A stretch of DNA of 64,000 nt, taken from contig NZ_VDET01000001.1 of NCBI RefSeq assembly GCF_006381105.1, positions 231,434 through 295,433 of the forward strand, read 5' to 3'. The notes beneath the pieces are model-generated. The model was not told the DNA's origin. It ran no database searches and saw only the letters and a list, made by a program, of their open reading frames with translations. A program made the translations under genes and the position numbers. The stretch comes from Flavicella sediminum. Its GTDB lineage: Bacteria; Bacteroidota; Bacteroidia; Flavobacteriales; Flavobacteriaceae. Positions 30,212 to 38,717 of this stretch are shown piece by piece. How positions within the stretch are numbered: position 1 is the stretch's first letter; every line of letters begins with the position of its first letter.

Positions 30212-30229
30212 TGTTCAATCGATAGAACA
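30212..30229. promoter_or_regulatory. Candidate LacI-1 operator before kdgK
   Basis: TGTTCAATC|GATAGAACA, symmetric at 8 of 9 positions per half, 75 bp before the kdgK start. Its core TGTTC-N-ATC-GNT-N-GAACA matches the site at 30061-30082. Confidence 0.62.
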
Positions 30230-30304
30230 GTAGAACAATAGTCTAAACATAAACGTAAGATTCTAATGAAACGGAATCATTAATTAAATTAAACAAGAAT
30301 TAAG

Positions 30305-31351
30305 ATGGGTAAAGTAGTAACTTTCGGAGAGATCATGTTAAGATTGGCTCCACAAGGATTTTTAAGATTTTCACAAGCGAACAGTTTTGACGCTATCTAT
30401 GGTGGTGGAGAATCTAACGTAGCAGTATCATTAGCAAACTACGGAGTAGATGTAGATTTCGTAACTCGTTTACCAAAAAACGATATCGGAGAATGTGCCA
30501 TGATGGAAATGCGTAAAAGAGGTGTGAATGTTGATAAAATCGTTTATGGTGGAGACCGTTTAGGAATTTATTTCTTAGAAACAGGAGCTGTATCAAGAGG
30601 ATCTAAAGTTGTTTATGACCGTGCACATTCTGCAATTGCAGAAATTGAGTCAGGAATGATCAATTGGGAAGATGTTTTTGCTGGAGCTGAATGGTTTCAC
30701 TGGACAGGAATTACGCCTGCGATCTCTCAAGGAGCTGCAGATGTTTGTTTAGAAGCTGTACAAGCGGCTAGCAAATTAGGTGTAAAAATCTCTACAGATT
30801 TAAATTACCGTGCTAAATTATGGAACTATTGTGACAATGCTCATAGAGAAGCTATCATGACTGAATTGACTTCTTATTGTGATGTTGTTTTAGGAAATGA
30901 AGAAGATGCAGAAATGCACTTCGGAATTAAGCCAGATGGTGCTGCGGTTCAAACTGCTGGACACGATGTAAAAGCGGAAGCTTTCTTATCAGTATGTCAA
31001 CAAATGATGGAAAAATTCCCAAGAGCTAAAAAAGTAATTACAACGTTAAGAGGTTCTATCTCTGCGTCTCATAACACATGGGCAGGAGTTTTATATGACG
31101 GTAAACAAATGTTACAAACACGTCAATACCAAATTACAGATATCGTTGATAGAGTAGGCGGTGGAGATTCGTTTATGGGAGGTTTGATCTACGGATTGTT
31201 AAAATACCCAGAAGATGATCAAAATGCATTAGATTTTGCTGTTGCTGCATCTTGTTTGAAACACACGATTAAAGGTGATGCAAACTTGGTAACTGTTGCT
31301 GAGGTTGAAAAATTAATGGGTGGAGACGCTTCAGGAAGAGTAGCAAGATAA
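30305..31351 (+). CDS. kdgK: 2-keto-3-deoxygluconate kinase
   Basis: A 348-residue PfkB-family sugar kinase making KDPG from KDG and ATP. The start VVTFGEIMLRLAP and the motif YGGGESNVAVSLANYG are typical of KDG kinases. The C-terminal PfkB signature is DRVGGGDSFMGG, whose aspartate is the catalytic base. It is first of a two-gene unit with the aldolase at 31461 and stands behind a candidate LacI-1 operator. Its substrate KDG is the expected product of the altronate dehydratase encoded at 34634, which ties it to that pathway. Confidence 0.92.
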   Translation: MGKVVTFGEIMLRLAPQGFLRFSQANSFDAIYGGGESNVAVSLANYGVDVDFVTRLPKNDIGECAMMEMRKRGVNVDKIVYGGDRLGIYFLETGAVSRGSKVVYDRAHSAIAEIESGMINWEDVFAGAEWFHWTGITPAISQGAADVCLEAVQAASKLGVKISTDLNYRAKLWNYCDNAHREAIMTELTSYCDVVLGNEEDAEMHFGIKPDGAAVQTAGHDVKAEAFLSVCQQMMEKFPRAKKVITTLRGSISASHNTWAGVLYDGKQMLQTRQYQITDIVDRVGGGDSFMGGLIYGLLKYPEDDQNALDFAVAASCLKHTIKGDANLVTVAEVEKLMGGDASGRVAR

Positions 31352-31460
31352 TAGTAAAACATTTGTTGAACTGTTGGATTGTATTTGTTTAATTGAAGTT
31401 TTCTTCAGTGCAAAATAATACAATTCGGCAGTTGAACGATTTAACAATTACACATACAAT

Positions 31461-32129
31461 ATGGCACAGTTTAGTAGAATTGAAGTTGCTGCGGCAATGA
31501 AAGAAACAGGGATGATTCCTTTGTTTTTTAACAACGATATAGAATTAAGTAAAAAGGTTTTGAAAGCTTGTTACGATGGTGGAGCTCGTTTGATGGAGTT
31601 TACTGCTCGTGGAGATTTCGCTCATGAAGTTTTTGGAGAATTGACAAAATATGCAATTGCGGAATTACCAGGAATGATTATGGGTGTTGGTTCTGTTACA
31701 GATGGAGCTGCTGCTTCATTATACATGGCTTTAGGTGCAAACTTTATCGTAACTCCTGTTTTAAGAGAGGATATCGCTATTGTTTGTAATCGTAAAAAAG
31801 TATTATGGTCACCAGGATGTGGGTCTTTAACTGAAATTGCAAGAGCTGAAGAGCTTGGATGTGAAATCGTTAAATTATTCCCTGGAGATTTATACGGACC
31901 AAAATTCGTAAAAGGAATTAAAGGACCTCAGCCTTGGACGTCAATTATGCCAACAGGTGGAGTTGCGCCAACAGAGGAAAATTTATCTGGATGGTTTGAT
32001 GCAGGTGTTACTTGTGTTGGAATGGGATCTCAATTGATTTCTAAAGACATCATTGCAAATAAAGATTACGCAAAATTAGAGCAAGATGTAAAAGCTGCTT
32101 TAGCAATTGTAAAGAAAGTAAGAAAATAA
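31461..32129 (+). CDS. eda: KDPG aldolase (2-keto-3-deoxy-6-phosphogluconate aldolase)
   Basis: A 222-residue class I aldolase that splits KDPG into pyruvate and glyceraldehyde-3-phosphate. Visible marks are the glutamate in GGARLMEFTARGD, the glycine-rich MGVGSVTDGAAASLYMALGANFIVTPV, the Schiff-base lysine in IVKLFPGDLYGP and the phosphate loop PTGGVAPTEENL. It follows kdgK after 109 bp and ends at a strong terminator. 4-hydroxy-2-oxoglutarate activity is possible, as in other Eda enzymes. Confidence 0.92.
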   Translation: MAQFSRIEVAAAMKETGMIPLFFNNDIELSKKVLKACYDGGARLMEFTARGDFAHEVFGELTKYAIAELPGMIMGVGSVTDGAAASLYMALGANFIVTPVLREDIAIVCNRKKVLWSPGCGSLTEIARAEELGCEIVKLFPGDLYGPKFVKGIKGPQPWTSIMPTGGVAPTEENLSGWFDAGVTCVGMGSQLISKDIIANKDYAKLEQDVKAALAIVKKVRK

Positions 32130-32152
32130 TTACTTAGGTAATTAACAAAGAG

Positions 32153-32177
32153 AAGGCGCAGTGTAAAACTGCGCCTT
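32153..32177. terminator. Bidirectional terminator between eda and lacI-2
   Basis: A 10-bp stem (AAGGCGCAGT) with a 5-base loop, followed by six T on the plus strand. The two flanking genes converge on it. Confidence 0.85.
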
Positions 32178-32191
32178 TTTTATTTGTCTTA

Positions 32192-33220
32192 TTATTTGTT
32201 TTTATTGGAAGAATCTCTAATTAACAGCTCTGTTTCAATAATAATCTTATTCACGCCTCCTTCTTCTATAGGGTTGTCAATTCTGTTTAAAAAAGCTTCT
32301 GCTGCTAATTTTCCAATTTCTGCACTGTTTTGATCAACTGTTGAAATAGCGGGCACCACATAAGAAGTAAAACGTTCGTTACTAAAACCAACCAAGGAAA
32401 TTTCTTCAGGAACCTTAATTTTGTTTTCGTTTAATACTTGTAAAGCGCCAAGGGCGGCAAAATCGCCAGCAGCATAAACGGCATCCGGTCGATTAGGAAG
32501 TTCTAATAATTCTTCCATGATTTTTCTTCCGTCTTCAATTCGTAATTTGCTATTGCTAATAATTGTTTTGTCTATGGCAATTTCATTTTTTGTTAAAGCG
32601 TCCTTATAGCCTTTGATACGATTTCCGTAAACTCTGGTGCCATCAAAACCTCCCATATGAGCAATTCTCTTACAGCCTTGTGCAACTAAATGATCTATAA
32701 TTTTAAAACTAGTTTTGTAATCGTCAATACCAACATAATCAACTTTTAATTCCATCTCCCCTCTGTCAAATAAAACCAAAGGAATGCCCTTTGCTTTTAT
32801 TTTTTCATAATAACTTAGGTCGGTAGTCTCGTTTGCCATGGAGGCAATTATTCCATCAACCTGGGTAAAAAGAAGGGATTCAATGCATTTACATTCTTTT
32901 TCAAAAGATTCATTGGACTGGGTGATAATTATATTGTAGCCTTTTTCGTTGAGTACTTCTTCAATTTTTTCAAGAACAGAAGAGAAGAAATTACTATTGT
33001 TTCTTGGAATTATTACTCCGACCAATCTGCTTTTCCCGCTGCGTAGTGCGCTTGCTAGGTGATTCGGTTGGTAGTTTAAGTTTTCTGCCACCTGACGAAC
33101 CGCGATCTTTGTTTTTTCACTAATTCTAGAGTCGTTGTTTAATGCTTTGGAAATGGCTGAAGTAGACAGTCCCAATACATTAGCAATATCTTTTATGGTG
33201 ATTTTTTTTTTTGTTGTCAA
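32192..33220 (-). CDS. LacI-family transcriptional regulator 2
   Basis: A 342-residue repressor, clearly a paralogue of the one at 29023 (the first 80 residues are nearly the same). Helix-turn-helix TIKDIANVLGLSTSAISKALNN; hinge YQPNHLASALRSGKS; then the sugar-binding-like effector domain. Its recognition helix differs from LacI-1 at three positions (STSAI against TPSAV). It is divergent from the seven-gene catabolic run starting at 33575, and the 354-bp gap between them holds three candidate operators with a sequence unlike that of LacI-1. Role: repressor of that run and of itself. Confidence 0.93.
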   Translation of the reverse strand: MTTKKKITIKDIANVLGLSTSAISKALNNDSRISEKTKIAVRQVAENLNYQPNHLASALRSGKSRLVGVIIPRNNSNFFSSVLEKIEEVLNEKGYNIIITQSNESFEKECKCIESLLFTQVDGIIASMANETTDLSYYEKIKAKGIPLVLFDRGEMELKVDYVGIDDYKTSFKIIDHLVAQGCKRIAHMGGFDGTRVYGNRIKGYKDALTKNEIAIDKTIISNSKLRIEDGRKIMEELLELPNRPDAVYAAGDFAALGALQVLNENKIKVPEEISLVGFSNERFTSYVVPAISTVDQNSAEIGKLAAEAFLNRIDNPIEEGGVNKIIIETELLIRDSSNKNK

Positions 33221-33230
33221 AGTTTTAATA

Positions 33231-33256
33231 TATTTGCTACATCGTTATAGCAAATA
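33231..33256. promoter_or_regulatory. Candidate LacI-2 operator at its own gene
   Basis: TATTTGCTACATC|GTTATAGCAAATA, symmetric at 11 of 13 positions per half, starting 11 bases upstream of the lacI-2 ATG. Confidence 0.65.
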
Positions 33257-33369
33257 TAATATTTTTTATTTACTCACAAAGTAGAAATGTAAATAAAGCT
33301 ATTATTGCTTCATAGATAAGGAGTTAATTCTTTTTATTTGTTTTCAAGTAAGGTTTAATTGTTGATTAA

Positions 33370-33385
33370 GCTATAACGATGTAGC
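33370..33385. promoter_or_regulatory. Candidate LacI-2 operator, middle copy
   Basis: GCTATAAC|GATGTAGC, 6 of 8 positions symmetric per half. It lies about midway between the sites at 33231 and 33477, so looping between bound repressors is possible. Confidence 0.5.
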
Positions 33386-33476
33386 AGGTTCTGTAAAGTT
33401 TTAAAAGAATCGATTTTAGAGAGTAAGTTTAGTTAATGAAATTAAAATAAAGTGCGAAAGCTCTTTTTTTATCTAT

Positions 33477-33496
33477 TTGCTACATCGATGTAGCAA
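33477..33496. promoter_or_regulatory. Perfect LacI-2 operator before the catabolic operon
   Basis: TTGCTACATCGATGTAGCAA, a perfect 20-bp palindrome with the central CG usual for LacI sites. It abuts a TTTG (33498-33501) that stands 18 bp before TAATTTAT (33520-33527), a plausible -33/-7 pair. A repressor here would block the promoter of the gene at 33575. Confidence 0.75.
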
Positions 33497-33574
33497 GTTT
33501 GGAATTGAGAAGTAAAATCTAATTTATGTCGAGAGTTATAGCTTAGGTGAAAAAAATAATTTTAAAAGAATAAA

Positions 33575-34594
33575 ATGATGAAATATATTGTTTGCGAAAA
33601 ACCAGGTGAGTTTATCTTAAAAGAAAAAGAAGCTCCAGTAAGAAAAGAAAACGAAGCTTTGTTGCAAATAAACAAAGTAGGAATTTGCGGTACAGATTTA
33701 CATGCCTATGCTGGGAATCAAGCATTTTTTACCTATCCAAGAATTTTGGGTCATGAATTGGCTTCTGAAGTTTTAGAAATTGGAGAAAATGCAAGAGGAA
33801 TTAAAGCGGGCGACAAAGTTGTCGTGATGCCTTATGTAAGTTGTGGTAAATGTATTGCATGTAGAAATGGAAAAACAAACTGCTGTACTAATATTACAGT
33901 ATTAGGAGTTCATGGTGATGGAGGGATGCAAGAACAAATTACCGTTCCTGCGGATATTTTATTGCCTGCTAATAATTTATCTAACGACCAAATGGCCATC
34001 GTGGAGCCTTTGGCTATTGGAGCACATGCTGTAAGAAGAGCGGCTATTACTCCTGGTGAAACTGTCGCTGTTGTAGGTTGCGGACCTATCGGAATTGGAA
34101 TCATGAAATTGGCTCAAATTGCAGGTGCTAAAGTTGTGGCTATTGATATGAATGAACAACGTTTAGAATATGCTAAGGAAAAGATTGGTGTTGAATATAC
34201 GGTAAAAGCGGGTGCAGGTGCTGCCGAAGCAATTGCTGAAATCACAAATGGAGACATGTGTACTGCTGTTTTCGATGCCTCAGGAAATAAATTTGCCTTA
34301 GAAGCAGGACCAAGTTATATGTCACATGGTGGACGTTTTGTACTAGTTGGTTTGTCTAAAGGAGAGTTGACTTACAATCACCCTGCAGTGCATTCTAAAG
34401 AAATGACCTTAATGTGCAGTAGAAATGCAACTACGGAAGATTTTGAACATGTCATCAATGTATTGGATCAATTTCCAACAGAATCATTTATTACTCACAA
34501 TGTGCCTTTTACAGAAATGATTGAAAATTTTGATAGTTGGTTAGATCCTGCTACTGGCGTAATCAAAGCAACTGTAGATTTTACGAAACAATAA
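33575..34594 (+). CDS. Zinc-dependent alcohol dehydrogenase, L-galactonate 5-dehydrogenase-like
   Basis: A 339-residue medium-chain dehydrogenase. Catalytic zinc ligands are seen in VGICGTDLH and ILGHE; four structural-zinc cysteines in CGKCIACRNGKTNC; the NAD-binding turn is VVGCGPIGIG, with an acidic end (AIDMN) favouring NAD. Length and pattern fit the LgoD/YjjN group (L-galactonate to D-tagaturonate, also active on L-gulonate) and related L-idonate/threonine dehydrogenases. The tagaturonate reductase and altronate dehydratase next door favour the L-galactonate reading. A second ATG directly follows the first. First gene of the run behind the LacI-2 operators. Confidence 0.85.
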   Translation: MMKYIVCEKPGEFILKEKEAPVRKENEALLQINKVGICGTDLHAYAGNQAFFTYPRILGHELASEVLEIGENARGIKAGDKVVVMPYVSCGKCIACRNGKTNCCTNITVLGVHGDGGMQEQITVPADILLPANNLSNDQMAIVEPLAIGAHAVRRAAITPGETVAVVGCGPIGIGIMKLAQIAGAKVVAIDMNEQRLEYAKEKIGVEYTVKAGAGAAEAIAEITNGDMCTAVFDASGNKFALEAGPSYMSHGGRFVLVGLSKGELTYNHPAVHSKEMTLMCSRNATTEDFEHVINVLDQFPTESFITHNVPFTEMIENFDSWLDPATGVIKATVDFTKQ

Positions 34595-34633
34595 GAATAG
34601 GAAGTTATTTCTTCATTAAAACAATAAAAGAGG

Positions 34634-36286
34634 ATGTCTAAGAATTATGTTCAAATAGATCCAAAGGATAATATTATTGTAGCCATTACAAACCTTGAAA
34701 AAGGAATGTCGACTACCATCCAAGGAAAAGAAATTATTTTAAAAGAAAATATCAAGCAAAAGCATAAATATGCATTAAACGATTTTGCCATCGGTGATGA
34801 AATATTCATGTATGGTGTGTTAATAGGAAAAGCTATTGAGCCAATTCAAGCGGGATGTGCTATTACTATTGGTAATGTAAAACATGCATCTGCAGAATTT
34901 CAAGATTCTAAAGAGAAATTTACTTGGACAGCACCAGACGCTTCTAATTTTGAAGGAAGAACATTTAATGGGTATCACAGAGAAGATGGAAAAGTAGGAA
35001 CCGGAAATTACTGGTTGGTTATTCCGTTGACTTTCTGTGAAAATAGAAATATTGATGTTTTAGAAGGAGCGCTTTCTGAGAAGTTAGGCTACGAAACTAA
35101 AAAAGATTTTGCCGTAGATACAGATGCCTTAATTGCACAATACAAAGCCGGTGCTTCTACAGAAGATATTTACAATACGCCAATCATTACGACAAAAGAA
35201 GAATTGTCTAAAAACAGATTGTTTCCAAATGTAGATGGGATTAAATTTTTAAAACACGACGGTGGATGTGGAGGAATTCGTCAAGATTCTGAAACTTTAT
35301 GTCGTTTGCTGGCAGGGTATATTTCGAATCCGAATGTAGCAGGTGCAACCGTTTTTAGTTTAGGTTGTCAAAATGCGCAAATTGAAATGTTGCAAAGTGC
35401 CATTGACGCTATTGCTCCTAATAACACAAAACCTGTTCATTATTTGGAACAGCAAAAAAGTGCCAGTGAAAGAAGTTTGATTGAAGAAGCTGTTAAGCAT
35501 ACATTTGTAGGCTTGATTGAAGCGAATAAAATTGAAAGAAAACCAGCACCTTTAAGCAAATTGGTTCTTGGTTTAGAATGTGGAGGTTCAGATGGTTTTT
35601 CTGGGATTTCTGCAAACCCAGCTTTAGGCTATGCTTCTGATTTATTGGTCGCTTTAGGAGGAAGTCCAGTGCTTTCAGAGTTTCCTGAATTGAACGGAGT
35701 GGAACAAGAAATGATTACAAGATGTAATACAGAAAAAGACTCAAAGAAATTTTACGATTTAATGAGAGCTTATTCTGCAGCAGCGGTTGCTGTTGGGTCT
35801 GGTTTTGAAAACAATCCTTCTCCAGGAAATATCAAAGATGGTTTAATTACAGATGCCATGAAATCGGCAGGAGCTGCTAAAAAAGGAGGAACATCTCCTG
35901 TGGTAGAAGTATTAGATTATACGGAGCAGGTAACAAAGCCAGGTTTAAATTTATTATGTACTCCTGGAAATGATGTGGAATCGACTACCGGATTGGTAGG
36001 TTCGGGTTGTAATATTGTGGTGTTTACAACTGGTTTGGGAACTCCAACGGGAAACCCAGTAGCGCCAGTATTAAAAATTTCTAGTAATACCAACTTGTAC
36101 GAAAGAATGAATGATATTATTGATATCAATACAGGAACGGTAATTACAGGTGAAGATACCATTGAAACGATGGGAGAGAAAATCTTAGACCATGTAATTA
36201 GAGTTGCAAGTGGAGAAACAGCTTCTAAAGCGGTTCTTCATGGAAATAACGATTTTATTCCTTGGAAAAGAGGGGTTTCCTTATAA
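34634..36286 (+). CDS. uxaA: Altronate dehydratase
   Basis: A 550-residue UxaA/GarD-family dehydratase turning D-altronate into KDG. The N-terminal SAF-like domain covers about 1-95 (NIIVAITNLEKGM). The large C-terminal domain carries the family marks FNGYHREDGKVGTGNYW, KHDGGCGGIRQDS, LGLECGGSDGFSGISANPALG and NPSPGNIKDG. It is about 50 residues longer than E. coli UxaA (495), as usual in Bacteroidota. D-galactarate is a less likely substrate because tagaturonate reductase is the next gene. Confidence 0.92.
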   Translation: MSKNYVQIDPKDNIIVAITNLEKGMSTTIQGKEIILKENIKQKHKYALNDFAIGDEIFMYGVLIGKAIEPIQAGCAITIGNVKHASAEFQDSKEKFTWTAPDASNFEGRTFNGYHREDGKVGTGNYWLVIPLTFCENRNIDVLEGALSEKLGYETKKDFAVDTDALIAQYKAGASTEDIYNTPIITTKEELSKNRLFPNVDGIKFLKHDGGCGGIRQDSETLCRLLAGYISNPNVAGATVFSLGCQNAQIEMLQSAIDAIAPNNTKPVHYLEQQKSASERSLIEEAVKHTFVGLIEANKIERKPAPLSKLVLGLECGGSDGFSGISANPALGYASDLLVALGGSPVLSEFPELNGVEQEMITRCNTEKDSKKFYDLMRAYSAAAVAVGSGFENNPSPGNIKDGLITDAMKSAGAAKKGGTSPVVEVLDYTEQVTKPGLNLLCTPGNDVESTTGLVGSGCNIVVFTTGLGTPTGNPVAPVLKISSNTNLYERMNDIIDINTGTVITGEDTIETMGEKILDHVIRVASGETASKAVLHGNNDFIPWKRGVSL

Positions 36287-36316
36287 AATGTTGAGTTTTG
36301 AATGTTGAGTTCAAAA
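36287..36316. repeat. Short direct and inverted repeat between uxaA and uxaB
   Basis: AATGTTGAGTT occurs twice, 14 bases apart (36287 and 36301). Overlapping TTTTGAA/TTCAAAA arms (36296-36302, 36310-36316) can form a 7-bp hairpin. It may process or attenuate the message within the run; the signal is weak. Confidence 0.35.
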
Positions 36317-36380
36317 TTTTTCATTATTGAGAAATAAAAAATACTAAAAGCCAATAGCTAATGGCCATAAAACAAAAAAT

Positions 36381-37817
36381 ATGAATACATTAAATAGAAG
36401 TACTGCAAACGTAAAAACGTATACAGAAAGAATAATTCAATTTGGAGAAGGGAACTTTTTAAGAGCCTTTGCCAATTGGATGATTCATGAAATGAATAAA
36501 AAAGCAGGTTTTGATGCTGGTGTGGTTGCTATTCAACCTATTGACCAAGGTTTGATTAAAATGTTAAACGATCAAGATGGTTTGTACACTTTGTACTTAA
36601 ACGGAATCAAAAATGGTGAAGCTATTAGCGAGCACGAGATTATTGATTGTATCCAAAGAGGAATCAATCCTTATGAAAATCCTGCTGATTATTTAGCGAC
36701 TGCTGAAAATCCAGATTTACGTTTTGTTATTTCTAATACAACGGAAGCAGGTATTTCTTACAATGCAGATGATAAATTAGACGACGCGCCACAATCAAGT
36801 TACCCAGGAAAATTAACAGCTTTGTTGTATAGAAGATTCCAAACTTTTGGAGGTGCATCTGACAAAGGATTGATTTTAATTCCTTGTGAGTTGATTGATA
36901 AGAATGGAGACAACCTAAAAAGAATTATTTTACAATATGCTGCCGACTGGAATTTAGGTGCAGAGTTTGTAGAATGGATCAATGATGATAATATTTTCTG
37001 CAATACTTTAGTGGATAGAATTGTACCAGGTTATCCAAGAGATAAAATGGAAGCGATTACGGAAGAACTAGGTTATAAAGATAATTTGGTGGTGGAAGGT
37101 GAACAATTCCATTTGTGGGTCATTGAAGGACCTGCTTCTGTAAAAGAAGAAATTCCGGCTGAGGTATGTGGATTGAATATTGTGTTTACCGACAATATGG
37201 AGCCTTATAGAACTCGTAAAGTTAGAATTTTAAACGGAGCTCATACCACTTTAGTGCCTGTTGGTTATTTATACGGAATTGATAAAGTTAGAGAGTCTTT
37301 AGAAGATGAAGTTGTAGGTGGTTTTTTGAAAAATACAATTTTCAATGAAATTTGTCCAACTTTAGATTTGTCTAAAGAAGAATTAGATCAGTTTTCAAAT
37401 GATGTTTTGGATCGTTTTCGAAATCCTTATTTAGAACATGCTTTGATGAGTATTTCATTAAACTCAACTTCTAAATACAAAACAAGAGTATTGCCTTCTG
37501 TTTTAGAATATATCAAAAGAAAAGATGCTTTACCTCAAGGTTTATTGTTCTCTTTGGCTTCTTTAATTGCTTTTTATAAAGGTGAAAGAGGAACTGAAAG
37601 GTATGCGGTTAAAGACGATCAGGCTGCTTTAGACTTTTTCGCTGCGCAATGGGCAAAAGGAGATATCAATGCTATTGTAAAAGCAACACTTTCAAATACT
37701 GATTTTTGGGGAGTAGATTTGACTCAATTTGATGGTTTAGAAACCGCTGTAGTGACTTATTTAGAAGCAATTCAAAACAAAGGAATGAAAGCGGCTTTAC
37801 AAGCTTTTGTAAACTAA
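36381..37817 (+). CDS. uxaB: Tagaturonate reductase
   Basis: A 478-residue long-chain dehydrogenase of the mannitol-dehydrogenase family; E. coli UxaB has 483. It reduces D-tagaturonate to D-altronate with NADH. Visible are the N-terminal IIQFGEGNFLRAFANWMI, the early ISNTTEAGI and the catalytic K-x4-N-x2-H (KVRILNGAHTTL). No uronate isomerase (UxaC) is encoded here, so tagaturonate must come from elsewhere, most simply from the dehydrogenase at 33575. Confidence 0.92.
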   Translation: MNTLNRSTANVKTYTERIIQFGEGNFLRAFANWMIHEMNKKAGFDAGVVAIQPIDQGLIKMLNDQDGLYTLYLNGIKNGEAISEHEIIDCIQRGINPYENPADYLATAENPDLRFVISNTTEAGISYNADDKLDDAPQSSYPGKLTALLYRRFQTFGGASDKGLILIPCELIDKNGDNLKRIILQYAADWNLGAEFVEWINDDNIFCNTLVDRIVPGYPRDKMEAITEELGYKDNLVVEGEQFHLWVIEGPASVKEEIPAEVCGLNIVFTDNMEPYRTRKVRILNGAHTTLVPVGYLYGIDKVRESLEDEVVGGFLKNTIFNEICPTLDLSKEELDQFSNDVLDRFRNPYLEHALMSISLNSTSKYKTRVLPSVLEYIKRKDALPQGLLFSLASLIAFYKGERGTERYAVKDDQAALDFFAAQWAKGDINAIVKATLSNTDFWGVDLTQFDGLETAVVTYLEAIQNKGMKAALQAFVN

Positions 37818-37878
37818 ATAATACCAATATATTTGTTTTTTTGAAAAAGAAAACGAACCAAAATTTAAACTTTTTAGC

Positions 37879-38706
37879 ATGATTATAGATTCTCATCAAC
37901 ATTTTTGGAATTATGAACCCGTAAAACACGAATGGATAGACGATAGCATGTCTGTAATACGTAGAGATTTTACGCCATCTGATCTAAAAAAGGTGTACGA
38001 GGAAAACGGTGTTGATGGCTGTGTAGCGGTACAAGCAGATCAAACTTTAGAAGAAACAGATTTCTTATTAGAGCTGTCTTCAAAAAATAGCTTTATTAAA
38101 GGAGTTGTGGGCTGGGTAGATTTAAGAGCTTCTAACCTTACAGATGTTTTAGATACGTACCAATCTTTTGATAAACTGAAAGGTTTTCGTCATATCGTAC
38201 AAGGAGAGGCTGATCACAATTTTTTGTTGCGTCCAAATTTTTTTAATGGAATTCAGACTTTAGAAAAACGTGGATATGTCTATGATATTTTGGTGTTTCC
38301 ACATCAATTAGGTTCGGTATTGGAGTTTGTAAAAAAGTTTCCAAATCAGAAATTTGTGATTGATCATATTGCAAAACCTTATATAAAAGATGGTTTTTAC
38401 GAAGGTTGGGCAACGCAAATGAAGGAAATAGCGAAGTATGAAAATGTAGAATGCAAGCTTTCAGGAATGATTACTGAAGCAGATTTTAAAACATGGACGC
38501 CAACTCAAATGCAACCTTATATGGAATTAGTATTGGAAGCTTTTGGAACAAAAAGAACCATGTTTGGTTCTGATTGGCCTGTATGCTTGGTGGCAGGTAA
38601 CTATAAAAAAGTAAAAGAATTAACAACAAATTTTATCGCAGGACTTACCGTAAATGAGCAATCAGATATAATGGGAAAGAATGCTGTAAAATTTTATAAC
38701 CTATAA
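37879..38706 (+). CDS. Amidohydrolase, sugar lactonase (L-fuconolactonase type)
   Basis: A 275-residue TIM-barrel hydrolase of the amidohydrolase-2 group. Metal motif IDSHQHFW at the N-terminus, later DHIAKP and FGSDWPV, whose aspartate is the usual base. Close relatives open L-fucono-, L-galactono- and L-rhamnono-lactones. Next to the aldose dehydrogenase gene (11 bases downstream) it most likely opens the lactone which that enzyme makes. The exact lactone is inferred from context. Confidence 0.88.
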   Translation: MIIDSHQHFWNYEPVKHEWIDDSMSVIRRDFTPSDLKKVYEENGVDGCVAVQADQTLEETDFLLELSSKNSFIKGVVGWVDLRASNLTDVLDTYQSFDKLKGFRHIVQGEADHNFLLRPNFFNGIQTLEKRGYVYDILVFPHQLGSVLEFVKKFPNQKFVIDHIAKPYIKDGFYEGWATQMKEIAKYENVECKLSGMITEADFKTWTPTQMQPYMELVLEAFGTKRTMFGSDWPVCLVAGNYKKVKELTTNFIAGLTVNEQSDIMGKNAVKFYNL

Positions 38707-38717
38707 AAAATAACATT

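Noticed and set aside
34634..37817. Hexuronate (galacturonate) catabolism
   Set aside because: UxaA and UxaB fit, but no uronate isomerase UxaC is encoded here and a galactonate-type dehydrogenase leads the operon.
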